The notes under the pieces were generated by a model. That model was not told the origin of the DNA and made no database searches. It saw only the letters and a program-made list of their open reading frames with translations. The position numbers and the translations under genes were made by a program. This document shows positions 17,965-27,122 of a stretch of DNA of 64,000 nt, piece after piece. How positions within the stretch are numbered: the stretch's first letter is position 1; each line of letters begins with the position of its first letter. This stretch comes from Dechloromonas sp. TW-R-39-2 (lineage in GTDB: Bacteria > Pseudomonadota > Gammaproteobacteria > Burkholderiales > Rhodocyclaceae): contig NZ_CP045202.1 in the NCBI RefSeq assembly GCF_016864195.1, positions 372,001 to 436,000 of the forward strand. The letters run 5' to 3'.

Positions 17965-18983
17965 GGATTTTTGGCAGCGTCACCGATCATCACGGCCTTC
18001 GACGATTCGACAACAAGCGCGTAGGCGACCCGGTCGAATACCCGGAAGATGAAGGCCAGTGCGTAGCGTTCTTCGGGAATCGGTGTGCGGACACGGCGGC
18101 CGTTGTCGTCCAGGCCGACAGACACACGCTTGCGGAAGAGGGCGAGGACATGCCCGACTTCAAGCGAATCATTCTTGCCGCGATTGAGCGTTACGACTGA
18201 TCCGGCACCCGCTTCGCTGACGCCACCGTAAATCGACATGATTTTTGCAGAGACGTCGTTTTCCGGCCGATGCGGGACGTAGGCAATGATGTCCGGGAGC
18301 GGCGCCGGCAACAAGCGGTCGCCACGGCCGATTTCCTGTTTGGCCAGTGTGACGCGCATGACCGCAGGTTCTCCGGGTTGAACCAGGCGGGCATTGCCGA
18401 GGAAATAGGCTTCGTGGGCGATGACTTCGCCGGTATCCGGATCCTTCAGGGGTTTGCCGGTGCGGAAGACATTCCATTTTTCGACGCTGGCGTCCGGAAT
18501 GCCGGTCACAAATGCAACATCGCCATTGCCCAGGAACATTCTGTCTTCCTGCGTGGCAACGATACGGATCGGGCTTTCGGTTTCTCCCGGCTCAATGATC
18601 AGCGGTTGGGAGATGAAAGGTTCGATGACATTCGAGGGAATGCTGGGGATGATCTGCTGAACCGCTTCGCTATAAACCTTGGGCTGAGCCTTGAGGTTGA
18701 GCGGTTTGCCGATTTTCAGCCGCGGACTGCCGCTCGACATGTCGAGCATGATGATGTCGCCGGGGTAAATGCGGTGCGGATTCTTGACCTCGGCCTTGTT
18801 CATTTGCCAGATATCGGGCCAGCGCCAGGGCTGTTTGAGGAATTTGCCGGAAATTCCCCAGAGTGTGTCGCCGGGGACAACGATATGGCGGTCGGGCGGG
18901 TTGTCGACCAGGGTGAGTGGTTCGGCAGCAGATGCGCAGACGGCCGTCACAGCCAGAATGAGCGCGGATATAATGCGAACCAT
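17961..18983 (-). CDS. LysM peptidoglycan-binding domain protein
   Basis: A secreted or periplasmic protein that probably binds peptidoglycan. ATG at 18983 is chosen because GAGG sits just upstream; this gives 340 residues. A signal peptide (MVRIISALILAVTAVCASA) precedes the LysM motif HIVVPGDTLWGISGKFLKQ (near 32-80), which includes RWPDIWQMN and RIYPGDIIML. The remaining ~250 residues are a betaproteobacterial extension without a named domain. It is routinely found before dprA, and the four-base overlap supports a shared operon; no functional link to DNA processing is known to me. Confidence 0.85.
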   Translation of the reverse strand: MVRIISALILAVTAVCASAAEPLTLVDNPPDRHIVVPGDTLWGISGKFLKQPWRWPDIWQMNKAEVKNPHRIYPGDIIMLDMSSGSPRLKIGKPLNLKAQPKVYSEAVQQIIPSIPSNVIEPFISQPLIIEPGETESPIRIVATQEDRMFLGNGDVAFVTGIPDASVEKWNVFRTGKPLKDPDTGEVIAHEAYFLGNARLVQPGEPAVMRVTLAKQEIGRGDRLLPAPLPDIIAYVPHRPENDVSAKIMSIYGGVSEAGAGSVVTLNRGKNDSLEVGHVLALFRKRVSVGLDDNGRRVRTPIPEERYALAFIFRVFDRVAYALVVESSKAVMIGDAAKNP

Positions 18984-19125
18984 GTCGTACCTCACGTGCC
19001 GGTGGAACGCGGAGTAGTCGGAACTGTCTGAACAGCGACGGTCGAATCCGTTTCCATATCTCGAAAATTACTTGAGATTCTGCATGTAATATCCTAAGCG
19101 ATCAAGCTTTTATTCCGGTTCTCTC

Positions 19126-19629
19126 ATGGCACTTCTACCCATTTTGCGTTTCCCCGATGCCCGTCTGAAAAAAGTCGCGGTTCCCATTGCCACCATTGAT
19201 GGCAGCATCCGAAAACTGGCTGCCGACATGGCTGAAACCATGTACGAAGCGCCCGGTATCGGCTTGGCCGCAACCCAGGTCGATGTACACAAGCAATTGG
19301 TTGTGATCGATATTTCGGAAGAGAAAAACGATCTGCTGGTTCTGGTCAATCCGCGTATCGCCGCAAGCGATGGCGGTCAGACGGGTGAGGAGGGCTGTCT
19401 TTCCGTCCCCGGTATCTATGAAAAGGTCGAACGGGCCGAGCATGTCACCGTCGATTATCTCGATCTCGATGGCAAGAAATGTTCGTTGAAAGCCGATGGC
19501 TTGCTGGCTGTCTGTATTCAGCATGAACTGGATCATCTCAACGGCAAGGTGTTTGTCGATCACCTTTCGCAACTCAAGCAGACGCGCATCAAAGGCAAGC
19601 TGGCCAAACAGGCGCGGGTAACGGCATGA
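19126..19629 (+). CDS. def: peptide deformylase
   Basis: Def removes the N-formyl group from nascent proteins using Fe2+. The 167-residue protein carries the three signature motifs GIGLAATQV (near 45-53), EGCLSVP (metal Cys near 92) and QHELDHLNG (metal His pair near 133-141). It is the first gene of def-fmt; the fmt start overlaps its stop by four bases. It diverges from the LysM-dprA-topB unit across a 142-base gap. Confidence 0.97.
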   Translation: MALLPILRFPDARLKKVAVPIATIDGSIRKLAADMAETMYEAPGIGLAATQVDVHKQLVVIDISEEKNDLLVLVNPRIAASDGGQTGEEGCLSVPGIYEKVERAEHVTVDYLDLDGKKCSLKADGLLAVCIQHELDHLNGKVFVDHLSQLKQTRIKGKLAKQARVTA

Positions 19630-20549
19630 AGCTGATTTTTGCCGGAACACCGGAGTTTGCTGCGCAGGCCCTGGCGGCCATTATTGCGGCCGGACATGAG
19701 GTGGCGCTCGTCTTGACCCAGCCGGACCGTCCGGCTGGCCGGGGAATGAACCTGCAACCTTCGCCGGTCAAGAAATTGGCGGTGGAACACGGCATCGAGG
19801 TTTTTCAGCCGCTCACGCTGAAAGATCCGGTTGCCCAGCAAAAAATCGCCGACATTGAAGCCGAAGTCATGGTTGTTGCCGCATACGGCTTGATTCTGCC
19901 GCAGTCGGTACTCGATTTGCCGCGCCATGGCTGCATCAACATTCATGCCTCCTTGCTGCCGCGCTGGCGCGGAGCTGCGCCGATCCAGCGGGCATTGCTG
20001 GCCGGCGACGCCGAAACCGGTGTCTGCATCATGCAGATGGAGGCCGGGCTGGATACCGGGCCGGTGTTGTTGCGTGGTGCTTTTGCGGTCGAACCGACCG
20101 ATACCACGGTTTCATTGCACGACCGACTGGCTGATCTCGGGGCAAAACTGGTGGTCGAGGCATTGGGCCGCCTGCCTTTGCCTGCCGAGCCACAGCCTGC
20201 TGAAGGGGTGACTTATGCTCACAAGATTGAAAAGGCCGAAGCCCTGATTGACTGGTCGAGAGACGCTGTTGAGCTGGACCGGCACATTCGTGCCTTCAAC
20301 CCATTTCCAGGTGCGCAAGCCGTCTTCGGCGGACAGACGGTCAAACTCTGGCAGGCGGCACCGGTCGCCGGCAGTGGTGAAATCGGCCAAATCCTGAGTG
20401 TCGACCGCAGCACCATCGTGGTTGCCTGCGGCAAAGGGGCTTTGGCGGTCTCGGAATTGCAAAAAGCAGGTGGCAAGCGCTTGCCGGTCCAGCAATTCCT
20501 GGCCGGGCATCCACTCAAAGTGGGCGACCGTTTCGACCTGCCTGCCTGA
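19626..20549 (+). CDS. fmt: methionyl-tRNA formyltransferase
   Basis: Fmt formylates initiator Met-tRNA with 10-formyl-tetrahydrofolate. The 307-residue protein shows [17 protein letters not shown] at the start, [20 protein letters not shown] with the catalytic Asn-His pair, and [11 protein letters not shown]. The C-terminal domain ([11 protein letters not shown] onward) binds tRNA. Coupled to def by a four-base overlap, so the formylation and deformylation enzymes are co-expressed. One exact TGCTGCGGTCRAC motif copy (minus strand) lies at 20400-20412. Confidence 0.97.
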   Translation: MKLIFAGTPEFAAQALAAIIAAGHEVALVLTQPDRPAGRGMNLQPSPVKKLAVEHGIEVFQPLTLKDPVAQQKIADIEAEVMVVAAYGLILPQSVLDLPRHGCINIHASLLPRWRGAAPIQRALLAGDAETGVCIMQMEAGLDTGPVLLRGAFAVEPTDTTVSLHDRLADLGAKLVVEALGRLPLPAEPQPAEGVTYAHKIEKAEALIDWSRDAVELDRHIRAFNPFPGAQAVFGGQTVKLWQAAPVAGSGEIGQILSVDRSTIVVACGKGALAVSELQKAGGKRLPVQQFLAGHPLKVGDRFDLPA

Positions 20550-20562
20550 TTGCGCCTGGCAA

Positions 20563-20940
20563 TCAACCGAGGTGGCCGCGTGCCACCTCTTTTTTTTCGC
20601 TGTGCGTTGGTTTGAACGCATCGATCACTTGGCTGAACAGGGCATGTGCCCGTTCGCTGTTGTCTCCGCTGAAGTTGCAGACATAAACATCCAGGGTCAC
20701 GCTGTTGATCTCGGGCCAGGTGTGGATGGCCAGATGTGATTCAGCCAGCACGACGGTGCCGGTTACGCCGGCCGGATTGCCTTGTTGATCGCGAAACGGG
20801 TGAAAAAACCGGCCGACGACGCTGAGCCCGTGGCGAGTGCAGGCGTCGACACAGAATGTTTCGAGTCCGGGGGCATCGAGCAGAAACTCGGGGGCGCAGC
20901 GACACTGGTGCAGGTCGGCGATCAGGTGCAAACCATTCAT
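20563..20940 (-). CDS. speD: S-adenosylmethionine decarboxylase-like pyruvoyl enzyme
   Basis: SpeD-type enzymes self-cleave to make a pyruvoyl cofactor; the classical activity is decarboxylation of S-adenosylmethionine for spermidine synthesis. The 125-residue protein keeps the key residues with the family spacing: Ser68 in AESHLAIHTWPE (self-cleavage Glu-Ser), His73 and Cys88. Spermidine synthase is not adjacent. Some SpeD homologues have been reported to decarboxylate ornithine or arginine, so the substrate is open. It converges with fmt and its last codons are part of the fmt terminator hairpin. Confidence 0.82.
   Translation of the reverse strand: MNGLHLIADLHQCRCAPEFLLDAPGLETFCVDACTRHGLSVVGRFFHPFRDQQGNPAGVTGTVVLAESHLAIHTWPEINSVTLDVYVCNFSGDNSERAHALFSQVIDAFKPTHSEKKEVARGHLG
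20569..20597 (+). terminator. terminator after fmt
   Basis: Stem GAGGTGGC / GCCACCTC with a five-base loop, followed by a run of eight T on the plus strand. It lies inside the 3' end of the converging speD-like gene. Confidence 0.85.
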
Positions 20941-20949
20941 GATTCGATT

Positions 20950-21834
20950 CTAGGGGGTTTCACGTGAAACCCGTGCGGCAAAGATGCGTTCCAGCAAGCG
21001 ACCAAGCCGATAACCTGCTTCGGTGATCCGGCGATTGGCGATGTGCCGGCTTTGTTCGTCAAAACTTTCCGTAATGGCCGGCAAGAGGCTGCCGTTTGGC
21101 GGGTAAGCGCTGCCCAGCAGGCGATGGCTTTCATCGCGCCAGAGCAGCGTGTTTCCCTGGCTCGGTGCGGGGTATGTTTCCAGCAGCCGGCCGGCAAATT
21201 TTTCAAGACGTTTCCCGCGCAATGACGAAGGGCCGGGCAGCTCATCCCAGTAGGCATGCAGGGAGGAAAAGGGTTGGCGCCTGTTGAGCGGGTTTTCAAT
21301 TTCCGTCTTTGTGCCGCCCTCGTCATCGTGATGGCCGACGTGGAGCGGTTGGTGAATGTCGCCAACCAGATGCATCAGCCAGGGCAGGGCATGGCTAATT
21401 TGCTCTGCTTTCGCGGTCGACCGCAGCAATTGGGTGAGCCGGTCGATTTGATGGTCGATTTCACCTTCGGTCCGCTGGCCATTTTTATCCAGATCAACGT
21501 AGTGCCAATGCTTGTGGCGTGCATTGTCGGGCAGACCGGGAATTGCCGGCGTGGCGGATTGCCGGCCCTCGTCGTAGAAACGCGGATCGTTGCGGATAGC
21601 GTCGGGCCAGGTCGATGCTTCGGCAAAAATCGCGGCAGCTTCGGATGTGCCGGCTTTTTCTGCCCAGCGTGAATGGTCGGGATGCCTGGCCAGCGCCTCA
21701 CTCACCGCGCCTTGGGTTTTTTCCGACATCTGTTGCCAGGCAATCAAGGCGCTCAAACGGTGGCCAGCCCCGTTCCAGGCTTCGGCTAGTGGGCTGATCA
21801 GTAAAAAGACGAGGATAAGCAGGTGTTTCGGCAT
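20950..21834 (-). CDS. secreted S1/P1-type nuclease
   Basis: S1/P1 nucleases are zinc enzymes that degrade single-stranded nucleic acids; the mature N-terminal Trp is itself a zinc ligand. ATG at 21834 gives 294 residues with signal peptide MPKHLLILVFLLISPLAEA, and cleavage would leave WNGAGHRL, exactly that kind of N terminus. Other zinc-site landmarks are HKHWHYVDLD, HALPWLMHLVGDIHQPLHVG and SLHAYWDELP. A longer frame upstream lacks family similarity. The last codons (R-V-S-R-E-T-P) are written by a parS palindrome. The periplasmic or secreted product might scavenge phosphate or nucleosides. Confidence 0.88.
   Translation of the reverse strand: MPKHLLILVFLLISPLAEAWNGAGHRLSALIAWQQMSEKTQGAVSEALARHPDHSRWAEKAGTSEAAAIFAEASTWPDAIRNDPRFYDEGRQSATPAIPGLPDNARHKHWHYVDLDKNGQRTEGEIDHQIDRLTQLLRSTAKAEQISHALPWLMHLVGDIHQPLHVGHHDDEGGTKTEIENPLNRRQPFSSLHAYWDELPGPSSLRGKRLEKFAGRLLETYPAPSQGNTLLWRDESHRLLGSAYPPNGSLLPAITESFDEQSRHIANRRITEAGYRLGRLLERIFAARVSRETP
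20957..20970. other. parS centromere site 3
   Basis: GTTTCACGTGAAAC, the perfect palindromic core, lies inside the last codons of the S1/P1-type nuclease gene. Confidence 0.9.
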
Positions 21835-21868
21835 TGCCGCATTATGCAGCGTGCGATAATCGGAGCCT

Positions 21869-23128
21869 ATGTCTACATTGCCGCTTAATTCCCTCGCTTT
21901 TGCGCTGCTCAGCGCTGCGCGCATCGATGCCGCCGTCTTTGCCGGCCAGAGCCTGGCCGATGGCCTGCTCACCCGGGTTGATCCGGCGGCTCGGCCAGCT
22001 GTTCAGGATCTGGTTTATGGCAGTTTGCGCAGCTATGGCAGGGGTGATTTTTTTCTCGCCCGTTTGCTGAGCAAGCCACTCGAAGTGCCGGAAGTGCGGG
22101 CTTTGCTGCTGGTCGCCTTTTATCGCCTGGAAACCCGCCCGGATGCAGCGCACACCGTTGTCGACCAAGCGGTTGTTGCGGCGGGTGAACTGGTTGAAGG
22201 CCGTTTCAAGGGGCTGGTCAATGGCGTGTTGCGCAACTTTTTGCGGCAGCAGGAAGCGCTGCTTGCCGAATTGTCGCAGAACGAACTGGCACTTTCACAG
22301 CATCCGGATTGGTGGTTGGCCGAATTGCAGGCAGCCTATCCGGATGAATGGAAAAATATTGTCGCAGCTGGCAACTCAGCGCCGCCAATGGCTTTGCGCG
22401 TCAATCTCCGGCGCTCCGGGCGAGATGAATATCAGGCACGTTTGACGGCGGAAGGCATTGTTTCGCAAGCTGTTGGTGAGGCTGGCTTGGCGCTTGCCAA
22501 ACCCTTGCCGGTCGAGCGTTTGCCGGGCTTTGCCGATGGCTTGTTTTCGGTCCAGGACCCTGGCGCCCAGAGGGCGGCAAGCCTGCTTTCACCAGTGCCG
22601 GGCAGTCGTGTGCTTGATGCCTGTGCCGCGCCCGGGGGCAAGACGGCACATCTGCTCGAACAGGCTGAACTCGATTTGCTGGCGCTGGACCTGAAAGCGT
22701 CGCGTTGCCGGCGCATCGAGGAAAATCTGGCCCGTCTTGGCTTGTCCGCCACGATCCAGGTGGCTGATTGCATCAAGTTGGATACCTGGTGGAACAACGA
22801 ATTGTTCGATGCTGTACTGGCTGACGTACCTTGTACGGCCAGCGGCGTCGTGCGACGCAATCCGGATGCCAAGTGGCTGCGTCGTGAAGCCGACATCGCC
22901 AGCTTTGCTGCGACCCAGTCGCGCATCCTCGACGTCCTGTGGCGGGTTGTTCGACCGGGGGGTAAATTACTGTACGTCACCTGCTCGGTCTTTCCTGCCG
23001 AAAACAAGGGTCAGATCGGACGTTTCCTGAGCCGTCAGCCCAAGGCTCGTTGCCGACACGAGGAGCAGCTGTTGCCGACTGCTGAACATGATGGTTTTTA
23101 TTACTGCCTGCTCGAAAAAATTGACTGA
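21869..23128 (+). CDS. rsmB: 16S rRNA m5C967 methyltransferase
   Basis: RsmB methylates C967 of 16S rRNA using S-adenosylmethionine. The 419-residue protein has an N-terminal NusB-like helical domain (about 1-140), then the methyltransferase with LDACAAPGGKTAHLLE (SAM site). The two cysteines of the m5C mechanism are in DVPCTASGVVRRNPD and YVTCSVFPAENKGQ. It follows the def-fmt pair in the usual order, although here two leftward genes intervene. Its 3' end overlaps the DUF4390 gene. Confidence 0.96.
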   Translation: MSTLPLNSLAFALLSAARIDAAVFAGQSLADGLLTRVDPAARPAVQDLVYGSLRSYGRGDFFLARLLSKPLEVPEVRALLLVAFYRLETRPDAAHTVVDQAVVAAGELVEGRFKGLVNGVLRNFLRQQEALLAELSQNELALSQHPDWWLAELQAAYPDEWKNIVAAGNSAPPMALRVNLRRSGRDEYQARLTAEGIVSQAVGEAGLALAKPLPVERLPGFADGLFSVQDPGAQRAASLLSPVPGSRVLDACAAPGGKTAHLLEQAELDLLALDLKASRCRRIEENLARLGLSATIQVADCIKLDTWWNNELFDAVLADVPCTASGVVRRNPDAKWLRREADIASFAATQSRILDVLWRVVRPGGKLLYVTCSVFPAENKGQIGRFLSRQPKARCRHEEQLLPTAEHDGFYYCLLEKID

Positions 23129-23702
23129 GCAATTGCGCCGCTGGCTGTTTCTTCTGGTTTTCGTGCCTTTTCTGGCGTGGACCGCAGAAGTCGAGATCAG
23201 CAGCCCGCAACTTGCTGCAGGCGATGACGGCTATTCGTTATCGGCAGATTTTGCTTTCGATCTGAACAATCGCCTCGAAGAAGCGGTGACCAAGGGGGTT
23301 GTTCTCCATTTTGTCGTCGATTTCGAGCTTTCACGGGGCCGCTGGTACTGGCTCGACGAAAAGCTGGTCAGCCGCAGCCAGACTTACCGACTTTCCTACC
23401 ATGCGCTGACCCGCCAATATCGTTTGTCTACCGGCGGCTTGCACCAGTCGTTTTCCAGCCTGTCGGATGCCTTGCGTGTCTTGTCGCGACTGCGCAACTG
23501 GCTGGTCATCGAACGCAATGACATCCGCACCCTGCGGGCCGGCGACCCTTATTTGGCCGAGCTGCGCTTGCGTCTCGACATTACCCAACTACCCCGTCCT
23601 TTCCAGATCAGCGCCTTGGGCAACAAGGAATGGAGCCTGAATTCGGACTGGAAAACCTGGCAGCTGGTACTACCGTCATTGCCTGCGGTGGAGGCCAAGT
23701 GA
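23088..23702 (+). CDS. DUF4390 domain protein, exported
   Basis: The protein is 204 residues from ATG 23088, or 193 from TTG 23121, which would overlap the rsmB stop and start directly with a textbook signal peptide (TEQLRRWLFLLVFVPFLAWT). I cannot decide the start. The rest is a compact beta-rich domain with VVDFELSRGRWYWLDEKLV, RLSYHALTRQYRLS and SLNSDWKTWQL, matching DUF4390, of unknown function. It sits between rsmB and ntrY; the GTG start of ntrY overlaps its stop. Its location suggests a periplasmic partner of the NtrY kinase, which is inference. Confidence 0.82.
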   Translation: MMVFITACSKKLTEQLRRWLFLLVFVPFLAWTAEVEISSPQLAAGDDGYSLSADFAFDLNNRLEEAVTKGVVLHFVVDFELSRGRWYWLDEKLVSRSQTYRLSYHALTRQYRLSTGGLHQSFSSLSDALRVLSRLRNWLVIERNDIRTLRAGDPYLAELRLRLDITQLPRPFQISALGNKEWSLNSDWKTWQLVLPSLPAVEAK

Positions 23703-25855
23703 AGCGCCTGCTTGCTGCTGGCGGCGCATTTGCTGCTGCGCTCGGTGGAATCGTCTGGTTCCTGCTGCTGATGTCCACGGCGGCCGATACCGTTATTTTT
23801 TCGCGCAATTATCCGCTGCTGATCGGGCTCAACATCGTTTTGGCCCTGGCCATGCTCGGCCTGGTCGGCTGGCAGTTACGTTCGCTGTGGCGGGATTACC
23901 GGGCACAAGTCTTTGGCGCCCGGCTGAAACTGCGGCTGATGTTGATGTTTGGTGTCATCGCTGTGTTGCCCGGCGCGCTGGTCTATGGTGTTTCGGTCCA
24001 GTTTGTTACGCGATCGATTGAAAGCTGGTTCGATGTCCGTGTTGAAAAAGCGCTTGAATCCGGTCTGCACCTCGGTCGTTCGGCACTGGATTCATTGCTT
24101 GCCGACTTGGCGGACAAGGGACGCAGCATGGCGCTTGAACTTTCGGACCTGCAGGAAAGTTCGCGGCGCTCGGCATTGCTTCGCCTGCGTGAGGAAAAAG
24201 GCGTCCAGTCGGCTGCGCTGTTCTCCGTGGGCGGGCAATTGCTGTCCAGCGCAACCAGCGAGCTGAGCAGCCTGCTGCCCGATTTGCCGAGTCAGGCCCA
24301 ACTCAAGCAGGCGCGCAGTTCGCGTGCCGTGGCGACGGTCGAGGGCGATGGCGGCAAGCTGTACTTGCGCGTGCTGGTTCCGGTGGCGGCGCGCGATGTT
24401 TTCGAAGAGCCGCGCATCCTGCAGCTGACACATTCGGTACCACCCAGCCTGGCCCAGGATGCGGATGCCGTCCAGGGCGTATATCGCGACTACCAGGAAT
24501 TACAGCTGGCGCGTGAAGGGCTGACGCGGATTTACGCCCTGACGTTGACGTTGACCGTGCTGGTCGCGCTTTTTGGTGCTTTCGCCCTGGCTTACGTGAT
24601 GGCCCGCCGGCTGGCTGCGCCGCTTTATATTCTGGCCGAAGGGACGCAGGCGGTGGCGCAGGGCGACTTCTCGCCACGCCAGGCGATCTACAGCGGCGAC
24701 GAACTCGGGATCCTGACGCAATCGTTCAATCAGATGACCCGCCAGCTCGATGAGGCGCGCCGCGAAACCGAGCGCCATCGGGCAGAACTGGAATCGGCGC
24801 GCGGTTATCTTGAATCGATTCTGGCCAACCTGTCTGCCGGGGTATTGGTCTTTGATCGCCATTTCGTTCTGCGCACCGTCAATGAAGGCGCCTTGACCAT
24901 CCTGAATGACGATTTTGTCGGCCTGATTGGCGAGGAGGTTGCCCAGTGGCCGCGCCAGAGCGTGATGGGTGAATTCATTCGCCAGCATTTCTCGGCGACG
25001 GAAGAAATCGAATGGCAGGCGCAGGTGGAACTTGAGCGCCCGAACGGCATGCCCCAGGTTTTATTGCTGCGCGGGTCACGGCTGCCAGATGCCAGCGGCG
25101 GCGGCGATGTCGTCGTTTTCGACGATGTGACGCGAATCATCGCTGCCCAGCGCAGTGCCGCCTGGGGCGAGGTGGCGCGACGTCTGGCGCACGAAATCAA
25201 GAACCCGCTGACACCGATCCAGCTGTCGGCTGAGCGCTTGCAGTTCAAACTGGCCGATAAGTTGATCAATGGCGATGCCGATATGCTGGCGCGCGGCACG
25301 CAGACCATCATCAACCAGGTTCAGGCCATGAAGCGCATGGTTGATGATTTCCGCGACTATGCGCGGCTGCCGGTCCCTGAAGTGGCTTCGCTGGATCTGA
25401 ATGAGCTGATTCGCGAAGTGCTCGGGCTTTACGAAAGTTCGTCAGCCGAAATCGAAACAACCCTGTCCGATACGCTGCCCCCGGTGCTGGGCGATGCGAC
25501 CCAGTTGCGCCAGATCATCCACAATCTGTTGCGCAATTCGGAAGATGCACTCGAAGGGCGGGGTGCCAGCATCATTCATATCCTGACCGAAGCGGCCGGC
25601 CGCTATGCCTGCTTGCGAATCAGCGACAATGGCCCGGGTTTCCCGGTAGAGTTGTTGCCACGGATATTTGAACCTTATGTCACGACCAAGGCGCGCGGTA
25701 CCGGCCTGGGTCTGCCCATTGTCAAGAAAATCGTTGAAGAACATCTGGGCACCATTGAAATCAGCAATGCACCCGAGGGCGGCGCACGGATCGATATCCG
25801 CTTGCCCCTGGTGAAGGAGGAGGAAGCCAAGCATGGCAATAATTCTGGTCGTTGA
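23699..25855 (+). CDS. ntrY: membrane sensor histidine kinase, NtrY family
   Basis: NtrY-type kinases pair with NtrX; roles in other bacteria include nitrogen, redox and envelope control. GTG at 23699 overlaps the previous stop and gives 718 residues. Two or three N-terminal membrane segments are visible (GGIVWFLLLMS, LIGLNIVLALAMLGLVGW, MLMFGVIAVLPGALVYG). They are followed by a periplasmic or linker region, another segment near 285-305, and HAMP (ARRLAAPLYILAEGTQAV). Then come PAS, HisKA with His498 in RRLAHEIKNPLTPIQLS, and the ATPase domain (LRISDNGPGFP, GTGLGLPIVKKI). It overlaps ntrX by 23 bases. Confidence 0.9.
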   Translation: MKRLLAAGGAFAAALGGIVWFLLLMSTAADTVIFSRNYPLLIGLNIVLALAMLGLVGWQLRSLWRDYRAQVFGARLKLRLMLMFGVIAVLPGALVYGVSVQFVTRSIESWFDVRVEKALESGLHLGRSALDSLLADLADKGRSMALELSDLQESSRRSALLRLREEKGVQSAALFSVGGQLLSSATSELSSLLPDLPSQAQLKQARSSRAVATVEGDGGKLYLRVLVPVAARDVFEEPRILQLTHSVPPSLAQDADAVQGVYRDYQELQLAREGLTRIYALTLTLTVLVALFGAFALAYVMARRLAAPLYILAEGTQAVAQGDFSPRQAIYSGDELGILTQSFNQMTRQLDEARRETERHRAELESARGYLESILANLSAGVLVFDRHFVLRTVNEGALTILNDDFVGLIGEEVAQWPRQSVMGEFIRQHFSATEEIEWQAQVELERPNGMPQVLLLRGSRLPDASGGGDVVVFDDVTRIIAAQRSAAWGEVARRLAHEIKNPLTPIQLSAERLQFKLADKLINGDADMLARGTQTIINQVQAMKRMVDDFRDYARLPVPEVASLDLNELIREVLGLYESSSAEIETTLSDTLPPVLGDATQLRQIIHNLLRNSEDALEGRGASIIHILTEAAGRYACLRISDNGPGFPVELLPRIFEPYVTTKARGTGLGLPIVKKIVEEHLGTIEISNAPEGGARIDIRLPLVKEEEAKHGNNSGR

Positions 25856-27098
25856 TGACGAAGTCGGAATCCGCGAACTACTGTCGGAAATCCTGATCGA
25901 CGAGGGCTATGACGTGCGTCTGGCTGAAAATGCAGGGACTGCGCGCAGTATCCGTAACGAATTGCGTCCGGATCTGGTCCTTCTGGATATCTGGATGCCG
26001 GACACCGACGGTATTTCGCTGCTCAAGGAATGGCACGCGGCAGGTCATCTGAACATGCCGGTGGTGATGATGTCCGGTCATGGCACGATCGATACGGCCG
26101 TCGAAGCGACTCGCTTCGGTGCTTTCGATTTCCTCGAAAAACCGATTGCGCTGCAAAAACTGTTGTCGACCGTGCAAAAGGCACTCAAGCACGATTCCCC
26201 GCCGCTGCGTCCGCCACTGACGCTGGAGGCATTCGGGCGTTCCGCCTTCGTCAAGGAGTTCAAGCGTCGGCTGGAGCAGGCTGCGGCCAAGGCATCGGTC
26301 CTGCTGCTCAAGGGAGCGACGGGGGGCATGGCTGAAATTTGCGCGCGTACCTTGCAGCCGCCGCGTGCGCCTTGGCTCGATCTGTCCGGTGTCAGCAGTG
26401 CGCTGACCCAGGAAATGCTCGAGAAAGTCAGCGGCGGCGTGCTGTTTGTGCCGGATCTGGCCGTGCTCGGCAAAATGCAGCAGATGAACCTGGCTTTCGC
26501 GGTCGACCGGCTTGAAAAGCTCAATTTGCAATTGGTCGCTGCAACGGTCAGTTCGCTCGGTACGCTCGCGGAGTCTGGTTGGGACAGCAAATTGCTGGCC
26601 CGTTTGGGCGAGGTCTGGGTGGCAATGCCCTCGCTGGCCGGGCACGCCGATGAGTTGCCGGAAATTGCCGGTTTGCTGTTAACCAATTTTGTCGAACGCG
26701 GTGAAGTCCAGCCGCGTCGTTTTTCGACCGGTGCGTTGAACGCATTGCGCACGCTGCCCTGGAAGAACCTGCCGGAAGCCAGTTGGACCGATCTTTATGC
26801 CCTGGTTCGCAACCTCGCCCTGACGGCGCTGGAAGAGGATATCTCGGCCGATGACGTGAGTCGCGTCATGCCACGCGAGGAGGGCGGCAATCGTGAAATT
26901 GCCTCCTTGTTGCCCTTGCTCGATCAGCCTTTGCGCGAGGCGCGCGATGCCTTTGAAAAGCTGTATTTCGAGCATCATCTGCGTCTGGAAGGGGGCAACA
27001 TGACCAAGCTGGCGGAGCGTTCCGGGCTGGAGCGGACGCACCTGTATCGCAAGCTGAAGCAACTCGACGTCAAGCTGGGCAAGCGCAACGAAGAATAA
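25833..27098 (+). CDS. ntrX: response regulator NtrX with a degenerate AAA+ domain
   Basis: The 421-residue protein has a receiver domain (VVDDEVGIRELLSEILIDEG, phosphorylatable Asp52 in LLDIWMPDTDG). A central region follows in the position of the sigma-54 activator AAA+ domain, and a Fis-type helix-turn-helix closes the protein (NMTKLAERSGLERTHLYRKL). The central region lacks a real Walker A (it reads LLKGATGGMAEICAR) and has no GAFTGA loop, so it should neither hydrolyse ATP normally nor contact sigma-54. It therefore probably acts as a plain DNA-binding regulator or repressor. Cognate kinase is ntrY immediately upstream. Confidence 0.88.
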   Translation: MAIILVVDDEVGIRELLSEILIDEGYDVRLAENAGTARSIRNELRPDLVLLDIWMPDTDGISLLKEWHAAGHLNMPVVMMSGHGTIDTAVEATRFGAFDFLEKPIALQKLLSTVQKALKHDSPPLRPPLTLEAFGRSAFVKEFKRRLEQAAAKASVLLLKGATGGMAEICARTLQPPRAPWLDLSGVSSALTQEMLEKVSGGVLFVPDLAVLGKMQQMNLAFAVDRLEKLNLQLVAATVSSLGTLAESGWDSKLLARLGEVWVAMPSLAGHADELPEIAGLLLTNFVERGEVQPRRFSTGALNALRTLPWKNLPEASWTDLYALVRNLALTALEEDISADDVSRVMPREEGGNREIASLLPLLDQPLREARDAFEKLYFEHHLRLEGGNMTKLAERSGLERTHLYRKLKQLDVKLGKRNEE

Positions 27099-27122
27099 AT
27101 CGCTGTCGGGCGGGGGATACGC

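Noticed and set aside
18984..19125. Possible small RNA or gene in the LysM-def divergent gap
   Set aside because: Only weak symmetry and no open frame with a ribosome site; it is long enough just for two promoters.
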